DNA from: Brachybacterium vulturis
GTDB taxonomy: Bacteria; Actinomycetota; Actinomycetes; Actinomycetales; Dermabacteraceae
Assembly (NCBI RefSeq): GCF_002407185.1
Contig: NZ_CP023563.1
Location: 1,302,001 to 1,366,000, forward strand
Length of the DNA: 64,000 nucleotides
Reading direction: 5' to 3'
The position numbers and the translations under genes were made by a program. This document shows positions 50,340 to 58,145 of the stretch, in pieces (position 1 is the stretch's first letter; each line of letters begins with the position of its first letter). The notes beneath the pieces are model-generated. The model did no database searches. It was given only the letters and a program-made list of their open reading frames with translations, and was not told where the DNA came from.

Positions 50340-52013
50340 TCAGAACAGCCCGATGGCCTCCCCGCCCTCGGTGACGCCCATGCGCAGCGCCGCCGGCTCC
50401 TTCGGCAGGCCGGGCATCGTCATCAGCGCGCCGGTGAGCGCGACCACGAAGCCGGCCCCGATCTTCGGCACCAGGTCCCGCACGTGCAGCACGTGCCCGG
50501 TGGGGGCGCCCAGCGCCGCCGGATCGTCGGAGAAGGAGTACTGGGTCTTGGCCACGCAGACGGGCAGGGTGTCCCAGCCGTTGCGCTTCAGCATCCGCAG
50601 CTGGGCCGGGGCACGGTCCTCGAAGACGACGTCATCCGCGCCGTAGATCTCGCGGGCCAGGGTGCGCAGCGTCTCCTCGATGCCGGCGGCCGGGTCGTAG
50701 AGGTGGTGGAAGTCGGGCTCGTCCTGCTCGATCGCGGCGAGCACCTGCTCGGCGACCTCCAGACCGCCCTCGCCGCCGTTGGCCCACACCTCCGAGAGCG
50801 CCGCTCGGAATCCCTGCTCCCGCGCCCAGCCCAGCACCGCCTCGAGCTCCGCCTCGGTGTCGGTGGGGAAGCGGTTCAGCGCGATCACCGGCTCGATCCC
50901 GAACTTGCGCAGGTTCTCCACGTGCCGGGCGAGGTTCGCCGTGCCGGCGACGGCGGCGTCGACGTCCTCGGTGGCGAGGTCGCTCTTGGCGACGCCGCCG
51001 TGCATCTTCAGCGCGCGCACGGTCGCGACCACCACGCCGGCGTCGGGGGAGAGGCCGCCCAGGCGACATTTGATGTCCAGGAACTTCTCCGCCCCGAGGT
51101 CGGAGCCGAAGCCGGCCTCGGTGACGGTGATATCCGCCAGCGACAGCGCCAGCTGGGTCGCGGACAGCGAGTTGCAGCCGTGGGCGATGTTCGCGAAGGG
51201 ACCGCCGTGCACGAGCGCGGGGGTCCCGCCGAGGGTCTGGACCAGGTTCGGCAGCAGCGCATCCTTGAGCAGCATGGTCACGGCGCCGCCCACCCCGAGG
51301 TCGGCGACGCTGACGGGCTCGCGGTCGTAGGTGAAGCCCACCACGATGCGATCGACACGAGCCTGCAGGTCCTGCAGGTCGGAGGCCAGGCACAGCACCG
51401 CCATGATCTCGGAGGCGACGACGATGTCGAAGCCGTCCTCGCGGGGCACGCCCTGGGTGGGGCCGCCGAGGCCGATGGTGACCTTGCGCAGGGCCCGGTC
51501 GTTGACGTCCAGGACCCGCTTCCACTGGATCCGTCGCGGGTCGATGCGCAGCGCGTTGCCCTGGTGGAGGTGGTTGTCGACCAGGGCGGCCAGGGTGTTG
51601 TTCGCGATCTGGATGGCGTGGAAGTCGCCGGTGAAGTGGAGGTTGATGTCCTCCATCGGCACCACCTGGGCGTGGCCGCCGCCGGTCGCACCGCCCTTGA
51701 TGCCCATGATCGGGCCCAGCGCGGGTTCGCGCAGCGCCACCATCGTGCGATGGCCCTGCAGGGTGAACGCATCGGCCAGGCCGACGGTGGTGGTCGACTT
51801 GCCCTCACCGGCCGGGGTCGGCGACATCGCCGAGACCAGCACCAGCCGGCCCGTCCTCCCCGTCGGCGTCATCCTGCGCACATCGATCTTGGCCTTGTAT
51901 GCACCGTAGGGGACCAGGGCCTCCCCGGGCACGCCGGCTCTCTCGGCGATCTCGGTGATGGGCCGCAGGGTCGCCGCCTGGGCGATCTCGAGGTCCGGGT
52001 TCTCGGCAGACAT
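50340..52013 (-). CDS. fhs: Formate-tetrahydrofolate ligase
   Basis: ATP-dependent synthesis of 10-formyl-tetrahydrofolate from formate, in one-carbon metabolism. About 557 residues, the usual length. The P-loop [11 protein letters not shown] is near residues 65-75. [25 protein letters not shown] near 108-132, [16 protein letters not shown]-type folate region near 147-157, and the C-terminal [17 protein letters not shown] near 525-541 are all conserved. Two ATGs are adjacent. The second (52013) lies six bases after GGAGG and is preferred; the first (52016) would be only three bases away. Single gene, convergent with mrp. Confidence 0.94.
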   Translation of the reverse strand: MSAENPDLEIAQAATLRPITEIAERAGVPGEALVPYGAYKAKIDVRRMTPTGRTGRLVLVSAMSPTPAGEGKSTTTVGLADAFTLQGHRTMVALREPALGPIMGIKGGATGGGHAQVVPMEDINLHFTGDFHAIQIANNTLAALVDNHLHQGNALRIDPRRIQWKRVLDVNDRALRKVTIGLGGPTQGVPREDGFDIVVASEIMAVLCLASDLQDLQARVDRIVVGFTYDREPVSVADLGVGGAVTMLLKDALLPNLVQTLGGTPALVHGGPFANIAHGCNSLSATQLALSLADITVTEAGFGSDLGAEKFLDIKCRLGGLSPDAGVVVATVRALKMHGGVAKSDLATEDVDAAVAGTANLARHVENLRKFGIEPVIALNRFPTDTEAELEAVLGWAREQGFRAALSEVWANGGEGGLEVAEQVLAAIEQDEPDFHHLYDPAAGIEETLRTLAREIYGADDVVFEDRAPAQLRMLKRNGWDTLPVCVAKTQYSFSDDPAALGAPTGHVLHVRDLVPKIGAGFVVALTGALMTMPGLPKEPAALRMGVTEGGEAIGLF

Positions 52014-52135
52014 CATCGTCCTCCAGGGGTGTCAGTGCCCGGGCACCGGCCCGGACAGGTCCGATCGACAGCCTACGGGGACGGGAGCGGTGAGGAGCGG
52101 GATCCGCGGACCCCGGACCAGGTTCCGGCAACGAC

Positions 52136-52163
52136 GAAGCCCCCTGGCGGACCAGGGGGCTTC
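52136..52163 (-). terminator. Terminator hairpin of tRNA-Phe
   Basis: A perfect 12-bp stem, GAAGCCCCCTGG with CCAGGGGGCTTC, around a CGGA loop, four bases beyond the encoded CCA end on the minus strand. It also lies just upstream of the fhs leader and would insulate it. Confidence 0.8.
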
Positions 52164-52167
52164 ATGG

Positions 52168-52243
52168 TGGTGGCTCCGACCGGCGTCGATCCGGTGACCT
52201 TTCGATTTTCAGTCGAACGCTCTACCAACTGAGCTACAGAGCC
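52168..52243 (-). tRNA. tRNA-Phe (anticodon GAA)
   Basis: A 76-nt cloverleaf including encoded CCA: acceptor GGCTCTG/CGGAGCC, D-arm AGCTCAGTTGGTAGAGC, anticodon loop CTGAAAA in a TTCGA/TCGAA stem, T-arm CCGGATCGACGCCGG (GATCGA in place of GTTCGA, as seen in some actinobacterial tRNA-Phe). Confidence 0.93.
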
Positions 52244-52360
52244 GTGGTCGCCGAGAGCGACCGGAGTCAAGGTTAACAGCCCTCGCGGGCTGCTCCCAAC
52301 CCCGCGCCCCGGGTGAGAGGCATGCCACGGCCCGTGCCTCCGGCGGGCCGTGGCCCTGGA

Positions 52361-53383
52361 TCAGGAGACCTGGACGAGCGTCTTGCCGAAGTTGCGCCCG
52401 TGCAGCATGCCGACGAATGCCTCCGGGGCCCGATCCAGGCCCTCGGTGAGGTCCTCGGTGTACTGCACCTGCCCGGAGGCGACCCAGCCGGTCATGTCCC
52501 GCAGGAAGTCCTCGAACAGGGTGGGGACGAACTCGCGCTGGATGAAGCCGCGCAGGGTGAGGCTCTTGGAGAGCACGGACTGCATCAGCTGTGGGCTGCG
52601 GTCGGGGCCCTCCGGCAACGAGGTCGCGTTGTAGTGCGCGGCCAGGCCGCACACCGGCACTCGTGCGAACTCGTTCAGCAGCGGCAGCACGGCCTCCCAG
52701 ACGGCGCCGCCCACGTTCTCGAAGTACACGTCGATACCGTCCGGGGCGGCGTCGGCGAGGCGTCCGGCCAGGTCCGGGGCGCGGTGGTCGAGCGCGGCGT
52801 CGAAGCCCAGCTCGCGCAGGTGGGCGACCTTCCGCTCGCCGCCGGCGATGCCGAGGGCACGGGCGCCGTGGAGCCTGGCGATCTGACCCACGGCGGAGCC
52901 GACCGGGCCGGTGGCCGCGGCGACCGCGACGGTCTCCCCGGGCTGCGGCTTCCCGATGGCGAGCAGCCCGGCATAGGCGGTGAAGCCGGGCATCCCGAGC
53001 ACGCCCAGGGCGGTGGTGACCGGTGCGGCCGACGGGTCCAGCCGGCGCAGCCGGTCCGCGGGCTCGAGGCTGTACTCCTGCCAGCCGCCGTAGGAGAGGA
53101 CGGTGTCACCGGGGGCGAAGCCGTCGGCCGCGGACTCGACGACCTCGGAGACCGTGCCGCCCACGATCACGTCGCCGACCTCCATCGGCGCGGCGTAGGA
53201 CTTCGCATCGCTCATGCGGCCGCGCACGTACGGATCCAGGGACACGTAGCGGGTGCGCAGCAGCACCTGACCGGGCGCCGGGGAGGGGACCTCGACGACG
53301 TCGTGCTGGAAGTCATCGGGAACGGGCTCGCCGTGCGGGCGGGCGGCCAGGCGGATGCGGTGGTTGCGCAGGGTGGTGCTCAT
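52361..53383 (-). CDS. NADP-dependent MDR oxidoreductase (CurA / 2-alkenal reductase-like)
   Basis: A 340-residue zinc-independent medium-chain dehydrogenase/reductase. The family start NHRIRLAARPHGEPVPDDF near 7-25, YVSLDPYVRGRMSD near 46-59, the cofactor-binding AAATGPVGSAVGQIAR near 155-170 and YFENVGGAVWEAVLPLLN near 229-246 place it with CurA and leukotriene-B4-type double-bond reductases. It uses NADPH to reduce alpha,beta-unsaturated carbonyls; the physiological substrate is unknown. The ATG is supported by a TACGCT -10 six bases upstream (leaderless). It lies between tRNA-Phe and tRNA-Asp on the same strand. Confidence 0.85.
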   Translation of the reverse strand: MSTTLRNHRIRLAARPHGEPVPDDFQHDVVEVPSPAPGQVLLRTRYVSLDPYVRGRMSDAKSYAAPMEVGDVIVGGTVSEVVESAADGFAPGDTVLSYGGWQEYSLEPADRLRRLDPSAAPVTTALGVLGMPGFTAYAGLLAIGKPQPGETVAVAAATGPVGSAVGQIARLHGARALGIAGGERKVAHLRELGFDAALDHRAPDLAGRLADAAPDGIDVYFENVGGAVWEAVLPLLNEFARVPVCGLAAHYNATSLPEGPDRSPQLMQSVLSKSLTLRGFIQREFVPTLFEDFLRDMTGWVASGQVQYTEDLTEGLDRAPEAFVGMLHGRNFGKTLVQVS

Positions 53384-53389
53384 CCCTCG

Positions 53390-53395
53390 AGCGTA
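53390..53395 (-). promoter_or_regulatory. -10 box of a leaderless promoter (TACGCT, minus strand)
   Basis: TACGCT, six bases, then ATG at 53383: the same hexamer and spacing as at pdhA and crcB. Confidence 0.5.
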
Positions 53396-53488
53396 GAGGT
53401 GATCGGGTCGGGGGCGTCGGCTTCACGCTGTGAGACGAACCCCGGCGGGGATCCGACCCGGCCGGCCATGGCGGGATCCGGGAAAGCA

Positions 53489-53519
53489 GAAGGCCCCGGA
53501 ACCAGGTTCCGGGGCCTTC
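53489..53519 (-). terminator. Terminator hairpin of tRNA-Asp
   Basis: A perfect 13-bp stem, GAAGGCCCCGGAA with TTCCGGGGCCTTC, around a five-base loop, ten bases past the tRNA 3' end on the minus strand. Confidence 0.8.
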
Positions 53520-53528
53520 TCGCGAGGG

Positions 53529-53602
53529 CGACCCTGACCGGACTTGAACCGGCGACCTCCGCCGTGACAGGGCGGCGCTCTAACCAACTGAGCTACAGGG
53601 CC
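53529..53602 (-). tRNA. tRNA-Asp (anticodon GTC)
   Basis: A 74-nt cloverleaf: acceptor GGCCCTG/CAGGGTC, D-arm AGCTCAGTTGGTTAGAGC, anticodon loop CTGTCAC in a CCGCC/GGCGG stem, T-arm CCGGTTCAAGTCCGG, discriminator G, no encoded CCA. Confidence 0.93.
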
Positions 53603-53962
53603 TAGCGTGCCGGAGCGCGTCACCTGCTCGCTTCGACCTGAACAACTCTACCGGACGTTCTCGCGGCTCTGCACCACTTTCGTTGTGAGCCGTCTCGCAC
53701 TTCCGTATCGCCTGGTCGCGACGCGAATGGTGCGGCCGGAGCGAGTACCCCCAACGGGATTCGAACCCGGCCCAGAATCGTGGGTAGATGCCGTTCCCAC
53801 CTGCGCAGACACTCGATTGGATGCCCGCCAGCAGGTGCGAGTTGCTGACCAGTGCCGATGGCACCCATTTGAAGCCGCGACTATGGCGGCTCCACGCAGG
53901 CTCGGGAAGGGAGGCCCCTCTTCCGCGCCGAGCGTCACACCCTGCCGGCAGGATCTGCGCCC
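53603..53962. other. Gene-free stretch at the left end of the integrated element
   Basis: 360 bases with no convincing gene. It contains the left att copy (53745-53769), which is only the last ~25 bases of a tRNA-Glu with no cloverleaf 5' part. Several open frames cross it on both strands, but none has a recognisable start, ribosome binding site or protein-like sequence. Confidence 0.6.
53745..53769. repeat. Left attachment-site copy (attL-like)
   Basis: 25 bases (beginning GTACCCCCAACGG, ending TTCGAACCCG) identical to 59374-59398. They match the T-arm 3' half and acceptor 3' strand of tRNA-Glu (minus strand). The sequence diverges on both sides. Confidence 0.88.
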
Positions 53963-54200
53963 ATGAACACCACTTTCTCTTGGCTGACTCCCACGCCCCA
54001 GGGCTGGGTCGAGCCCGCTCCGCCGTCTTGCGGTTGCGAGGACGACCGCCACGTCACCAGTCGGGCCTCCAGCCAGTGCGGTTTGCGGGCCGACCGAGGG
54101 CGGGCACCGCACCTGGTCGTGCCGGACCTGCGGTCAGCGCACGGCAGTCGGGTGCAGCGGCGCCACCGGCGCGGTCCCTCTCGAGCAATATCGGTGCTGA
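53963..54200 (+). pseudogene. Frameshifted small Cys-rich protein, paralogue of 9893-10114
   Basis: Starts MNTTFSWLTPTPQGWVEP and, up to about residue 40, follows the 73-residue protein at 9893-10114. At 54082-54084 an extra T in a TTT run moves the frame. Reading on in the +1 frame restores CGPTEGGHRTWSCRTCG and the C-terminal CSGATGAVPLEQYRC, ending at TGA 54198-54200, the same pattern as the intact paralogue. The single-base insertion probably inactivates it, unless it is a base-calling error. CAGGAT seven bases before the ATG could serve as a leaderless -10. It is the first gene inside the left end of the element. Function unknown. Confidence 0.7.
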
Positions 54201-54282
54201 AGTCGGCTCCGACAGCGGGTGCTTACCGTGCGAAGATGCTGAGAGTGCACCTACGGGGGTGCGCCAGCGATCGAGGAGCGAC

Positions 54283-54489
54283 ATGGAACTGGGCAAGAAC
54301 CTCACCAAGCAGATCATCGGGAAGCGAATCCGCCTCGTCGGAGCCACGGCTATCGAAGGCCGAGTCATGGCCGTTGCATTCCGGCCCTACGGCATTGCGC
54401 TGGAGGTCGAGGGGGTCGTGCCGCGATTCGGAATTTCGGTGACGATAGAAGACGATACGGAAGTCGAGATCCTGGAAGACGATGCCTGA
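54283..54489 (+). CDS. Hypothetical small beta-rich protein
   Basis: A 68-residue protein starting MELGKNLTKQIIGKRIRLVG, predicted as a compact set of beta strands (RLVGATAIEGRVMAVAF, GIALEVEGV, ISVTIEDDTEVEILED) with an acidic end. The pattern suggests a small SH3- or Sm-like barrel, but I recognise no family. A good ribosome binding site (GAGGAG) lies five bases before the ATG, so it is likely expressed. It sits between the broken Cys-rich gene and the regulator. Confidence 0.55.
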   Translation: MELGKNLTKQIIGKRIRLVGATAIEGRVMAVAFRPYGIALEVEGVVPRFGISVTIEDDTEVEILEDDA

Positions 54490-54601
54490 GGTTGGGCAGC
54501 GCGCGGATCGGTGTATCTGTGAAACTGCTAGTGCCCAATCGATTGCCGCGTTTCGGTAACTAGGCATTCGCGCTCTCGCACCAATTTGCAGAGGATCCCC
54601 T

Positions 54602-55156
54602 GTGAACGTACCGCACTCGCTGTCCCAGCTCATCCAGTCCGTCGAGGACTCGAAGGGCTGGACATTGCGCGAGATCGCACGTCGCGTCGAGCGGTCCGGT
54701 CGGACCATGTCGCACGCCTGTGTCGCGCGACTGAAGAGGAAACCGATCCGCTCGATCACGTACGAAACGATCCATGCGCTCTCGGTCGGCCTTGATCTGT
54801 CGGGGCCTGTAGTCGCCAAGGCTGTCCTCGAGTCCATGGACGTTCACGACATCGGAACCGCTGAGACCGGGGCCGCCGTCGCGATTGCGCGGGACTCCGA
54901 TCTCTCCGAACGTGACCGCAAGATCCTTCTCGCGGTCGTACGGGAGATGCAGAGTGAGCGATCGGACGAAGACCACGACGGCGAGCGCAGCGCGCCGGCC
55001 GAGCAACGAACGGCGCCCGCCGGCGGCCGCGCTGTGGCGTATCCGGCTCGGCCAGATGGGATTACGACGGCAGCCGGACGCCGGTGCGTCAGACACAAGC
55101 CGAGGCGTGTCCGGCGCAGGCGAGTTTGCACAACTCCTACATGGGTCTTCGATTAG
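54602..55156 (+). CDS. XRE/Cro-like DNA-binding regulator
   Basis: The first ~115 of 184 residues look like the phage/ICE regulators common in actinobacteria. LSQLIQSVEDSKGWTLREIARR near 7-28 begins the helix-turn-helix, MSHACVARLKRKP near 36-48 is the recognition helix region, SITYETIHALSVGLDL follows, and LSERDRKILLAVVREMQSE near 102-120 resembles the C-terminal dimerisation helix of relatives. The last ~60 residues are Arg/Pro/Thr-rich and may be read-through of an overlapping frame. The GTG at 54602 has GAGGAT upstream. It probably controls the element's cargo or integrase. Confidence 0.65.
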   Translation: MNVPHSLSQLIQSVEDSKGWTLREIARRVERSGRTMSHACVARLKRKPIRSITYETIHALSVGLDLSGPVVAKAVLESMDVHDIGTAETGAAVAIARDSDLSERDRKILLAVVREMQSERSDEDHDGERSAPAEQRTAPAGGRAVAYPARPDGITTAAGRRCVRHKPRRVRRRRVCTTPTWVFD

Positions 55157-55166
55157 CGAGCAGCCC

Positions 55167-55322
55167 GTGAACGAGGACCACCCGCCCGGCTCGGAGGAGC
55201 CTCGGCGCCAGGACTACCAACGCGCCGTCATGACCGGCACATCAGATCTCGACCGACTCGACCGCGAAGCCGCCGCCCGCGGCGAAGAATCACAGGACCA
55301 CGATGGAGAGGATCCCGCATGA
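55167..55322 (+). CDS. Small ORF coupled to the GIY-YIG gene
   Basis: 51 residues from GTG 55167, very acidic and hydrophilic, ending RGEESQDHDGEDPA; its TGA overlaps the ATG of the GIY-YIG gene (ATGA). The frame is open further upstream to a GTG at 54954, which would overlap the regulator, so the start is uncertain; an ATG at 55230 is another option. The last ~20 codons resemble those of the 25-residue ORF at 56731-56808 (about 19 of 20 bases identical around CGCGGCGAAG). Its main role may be translational coupling. Confidence 0.4.
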   Translation: MNEDHPPGSEEPRRQDYQRAVMTGTSDLDRLDREAAARGEESQDHDGEDPA

Positions 55323-56734
55323 CGATCGCATCCCAGCCCGAGCCCCGCCCCGAACTTGGCGGCATCGACTCGTTCTTCCTGACCGGGAAGGCGAAGGCGC
55401 TCCTCGGTTGGCAGGAGAACCAGATCAATCTCCTCGAGAAGAGGATCGACGCAGGAAGCCGTGCTTATGCGGCGATGGACAGCTGGGTCAAGGCCCACGG
55501 CGGGCCCGAGATAGTCGAGAACGAAGAAGCCCTCGCGAAGTCGCGCCAAGACCTGGCCAACGCCCGTCGCGCTGTCACCAACGCCCGTAAAGAAGTCGAC
55601 GTTGCGCGCGACGAACTTGTTCAGTTCCACGTCGATATCAAGATCGACAGTGCGGGCGACTTTGACCGAGCTCATCCGGCGCAGGACACGATCGCCCTCA
55701 GCGGTGAGCTGCGCGACCTCCGCACTGAGATCAAGGCCGCGGTCAAGGAAGGAGACGCGGTCACCATCGCCGGTGAAGCGGACACGCGGAACCTCACTCC
55801 AGCCAAGAGGCGGCGTGCGGCTACGAGGATGGCAACGCTCGCTGTCCGAGCGTTCAATGCTGAAGCAGACGCCGCCATAGCGTCGGCCACGGCCAACAAC
55901 GAGGACGCGAGCGCGCAGAAGATCGCCCGCTCCGCGGACGCGATCGGAAAGCTGCTGGACGCGTTCGATGGCGAGATCTCCACGAGCTATGTCGAGCTGA
56001 AGGTGCGGGAGCTGCGGCTCGCCGTACGGCATGCGAAGGCGAAGGCGTTCGAGCGGGAACTCGAGAAGGAACGACGCGCTGAGCTTCGCGAGCAGGCGAA
56101 GGCTGAGCGCGAACTCGAGGCCGAGCGGGATCGTCTCCGCAAGGAGCTCTCGCACTACGAGAACATCCGCCGGGCCATGCAAGACAAGGGCGACGACGAG
56201 GGTATCGCCCGAATGGAAGCCAAGCTCGCGGAGATCCAGCACGGAATCGAAGACGTCGACCAGCGAGCGGCGAACATCCGCGCAGGTTACGTCTACGTCA
56301 TCTCGAATCTCGGCGCCTTCGGCGAGCGCATGGTCAAGATCGGGCTCACCCGCCGCCTTGATCCCATGGACCGTGTCCGCGAGCTCGGTGACGCCTCGGT
56401 GCCCTTCGGCTTCGACGTCCACGCGCTGTTCTTCGCGGACGACGCCGTCGGGGTCGAAGCCGAGCTCCATCGCCGCTTTGCGGCACGGCGTGTGAACCGG
56501 GTGAACCTGCGCCGCGAGTTCTTCTACGCCACTCCGGCCGAGGTACGCGAAGAGCTCGCAGCGGTCGCTGGCGACCTCATCGAGTTCCGCGAAGCGCCCG
56601 AGGCTGACCAGTTCCGCGAGAGTCAGTTGCTCGCCGACCAGGGACGCACCGAGTCGGACCATCCCGACAGCAGCGCCTTCTCGGACGGGTTCGGAGACGA
56701 TGACCTCGAGCCCGCCGTCGGGGCCGCTAGGTGA
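55319..56734 (+). CDS. Coiled-coil protein with C-terminal GIY-YIG (T5orf172/Mug113) domain, DUF4041-like
   Basis: A 471-residue protein. After a short N-terminal segment (SFFLTGKAKALLGWQENQINLLE), residues about 40-310 are charged and heptad-rich, predicted coiled coil, in the manner of DUF4041. Residues about 322-415 form a T5orf172-type GIY-YIG nuclease fold: GYVYVISNLGAFGERMVKIG, then RRLDPMDRVRELGDAS (candidate catalytic Arg), then VEAELHRRF (Glu), then VNLRREFF (Asn/Arg/Phe). Such proteins occur in prophages and islands; some are antiphage or phage-encoded nucleases, but no defined role is known for this architecture. The Asp/Ser-rich tail ends at a GTGA overlap with the next ORF. Confidence 0.78.
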   Translation: MTIASQPEPRPELGGIDSFFLTGKAKALLGWQENQINLLEKRIDAGSRAYAAMDSWVKAHGGPEIVENEEALAKSRQDLANARRAVTNARKEVDVARDELVQFHVDIKIDSAGDFDRAHPAQDTIALSGELRDLRTEIKAAVKEGDAVTIAGEADTRNLTPAKRRRAATRMATLAVRAFNAEADAAIASATANNEDASAQKIARSADAIGKLLDAFDGEISTSYVELKVRELRLAVRHAKAKAFERELEKERRAELREQAKAERELEAERDRLRKELSHYENIRRAMQDKGDDEGIARMEAKLAEIQHGIEDVDQRAANIRAGYVYVISNLGAFGERMVKIGLTRRLDPMDRVRELGDASVPFGFDVHALFFADDAVGVEAELHRRFAARRVNRVNLRREFFYATPAEVREELAAVAGDLIEFREAPEADQFRESQLLADQGRTESDHPDSSAFSDGFGDDDLEPAVGAAR

Positions 56735-56808
56735 CCGGCACCGACGGAGCCCCCGCCGGCACTGCTCCGCGCGGCGAAGGATCACAGGACTCGGAGGACT
56801 GGCAGTGA
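56731..56808 (+). CDS. 25-residue coupled mini-ORF
   Basis: GTG at 56731 overlaps the stop of the GIY-YIG gene and its own TGA overlaps the GTG of the DUF2335-like gene, both by GTGA. It encodes a hydrophilic peptide ending RGEGSQDSEDWQ. It repeats part of the small ORF before the GIY-YIG gene, including a nearly identical 20-base stretch. It may act as a coupling peptide rather than a functional product. Confidence 0.45.
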   Translation: MTGTDGAPAGTAPRGEGSQDSEDWQ

Positions 56809-57470
56809 GCAACCTGAATGACGGGGAGGATCGATCGGGCTATGGTGAGCAGCATGAGCACAGCGACTGCGGGTTACCGCAAGGGGATGACTCGGGCGTG
56901 GCGGATGGCCACGACGCCGGTCAACCAGGTCCGTCTCACGAGGCCCCCATCGACTCCGGATCTGACCTCGCGCGCGTGGGAGATGACGGCGGGTCAGATG
57001 GAGTCGGCGATTCGGGAGTCGGGCCGGGGTACCAGCAAGAAATCCCAGGGTTCCAGCACGCTTCGTTCCAAGTAGCTCGAGTAGCTCCACTTCCAGATCC
57101 TGGCGAGCTTGCCGGCTACGACCAAGTGTCGCCTGGTGCTGCGGAAATGATCCTCAGGGTGTACGCACGCAATGCCGAGGTCACCGCAGACGCCACTGAG
57201 CGAAACTCCATCGCTGAGGCGACTGCCATCGACCGGGGCTCTCGGGCTGAGTCACTGGCACTCAAGATATTCGCGATCGGCTACGTCGGATTGCCGATAG
57301 CCACGCTAGTTACGGGCATAGTCCTGGCCAGCCTTGGCATGGAAGGTGGCCTTATTGCAGCAGTCATCGGAGGCGTTGCCGTGCTCGCTGAAAGCCTGGG
57401 GCGGGCATTTGGGGCGCGCAGGAGGTCGAACTCGAGTGCGGCTGACGAGACCGGCATAGACCTCGACTGA
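56805..57470 (+). CDS. DUF2335-like membrane protein
   Basis: A 221-residue protein. The first ~90 residues are Asp/Gly-rich and disordered. The DUF2335 core begins with PLPDPGELAGYDQVSPGAAEMILRVY near 92-117, continues through a helix rich in Glu/Arg/Ala, then two transmembrane helices near 152-172 and 177-197, and ends Arg-rich. DUF2335 proteins are small membrane proteins, often in mobile DNA, of unknown function; some resemble holin- or effector-type membrane components of defence pairs. The GTG at 56805 has GGAGG nine bases upstream and overlaps the preceding mini-ORF stop. It probably works with the GIY-YIG protein, as the genes are coupled. Confidence 0.72.
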   Translation: MSNLNDGEDRSGYGEQHEHSDCGLPQGDDSGVADGHDAGQPGPSHEAPIDSGSDLARVGDDGGSDGVGDSGVGPGYQQEIPGFQHASFQVARVAPLPDPGELAGYDQVSPGAAEMILRVYARNAEVTADATERNSIAEATAIDRGSRAESLALKIFAIGYVGLPIATLVTGIVLASLGMEGGLIAAVIGGVAVLAESLGRAFGARRRSNSSAADETGIDLD

Positions 57471-57502
57471 CCTGTCTGGGCCCGCGGGTACGGTCCGCTG
57501 CC

Positions 57503-57966
57503 ATGGGCGAAGACACGGCGCCGGTCCTCCTCTACAATCCGTGGCGGATCCTCCGCACAGACTGGCCGCACGTCGAGCTCAAGCACACCGACGACATCCC
57601 CGATGGGAAGCTCGCGGACACCAACGGCGTCGACGAGATCCGGATGCGGCACCGGCTGCTGCAGGTCGATCGGCGCTGCGCGCTCGCGCATGAGCTCGTC
57701 CACCTCGAGCACGGCGACGGAGGCACCTGCACGCCTGAAGTCGAGGCCGAGGTGTCACTCAGGGCCCCCGCCGGCTGATCCCGTGGGAGCGGCTACACGG
57801 CGCCATCCGCTGGGCCAGGGGAGAGCAGGAGCTCGCCGACGAGCTGTGGGTGACTGTCCCGATGCTCCGTGCCCGCACCGGCGCGCTGCACGCCGACGAC
57901 CTGCTCGAGATCGCGCGCGCCGTCCACGACGCACATCAGGTCATGTCTCCCGAGGAGCACCCATGA
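57503..57966 (+). pseudogene. ImmA/IrrE-family metallopeptidase, frameshifted
   Basis: The first frame (57503-57778) contains the zinc site LAHELVHLEHGDGG (HExxH near residues 63-67), diagnostic of ImmA/IrrE peptidases, which cut repressors to induce mobile elements. It terminates early at 57776-57778. Shifting by one base near the C-run at 57765-57769 restores the usual C-terminal half: RRLIPWERLHGAIRWARGEQ, then ELADELWVTVPMLRARTG and a tail ending SPEEHP at 57966. The sequence is thus one base short. If real, the element's induction switch is disabled. TACGGT eight bases before the ATG may be a leaderless -10. It follows the DUF2335-like gene by 32 bases. Confidence 0.75.
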
Positions 57967-58049
57967 ACGACCAGCATGCCGAGCAGCTAGAGCTCGGCCT
58001 CGAGCAGGAGACCGAGGGGAACCAGGACACCGGAGCGTGGGGAGCATGA
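57963..58049 (+). CDS. 28-residue coupled mini-ORF
   Basis: MNDQHAEQLELGLEQ and so on: an acidic helical peptide whose ATG overlaps the restored stop of the ImmA/IrrE gene (ATGA). It repeats the coupling style of the other mini-ORFs in this element. Coding status is uncertain. Confidence 0.3.
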   Translation: MNDQHAEQLELGLEQETEGNQDTGAWGA

Positions 58050-58093
58050 GCGTGCGGCCGCGCTGCGCCGCATGAGCGTCCCAGACGAACGAG

Positions 58094-58132
58094 AGCGCCC
58101 CCAGAACCGCGCGGAGCGGGTCTGGGGGCGCT
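58094..58132. terminator. Bidirectional terminator between cargo and integrase
   Basis: AGCGCCCCCAGA and TCTGGGGGCGCT form a perfect 12-bp stem with a 15-base GC-rich loop. It lies between the plus-strand cargo and the minus-strand integrase (stop at 58146). Confidence 0.7.
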
Positions 58133-58145
58133 GGGCTGTAGTCAG

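Noticed and set aside
53745-53830. A second tRNA-Glu gene at the left end of the element
   Set aside because: Only the last ~25 bases match a tRNA; no D-arm, anticodon stem or acceptor 5' strand can be formed from the neighbouring sequence. It is an attachment-site remnant.
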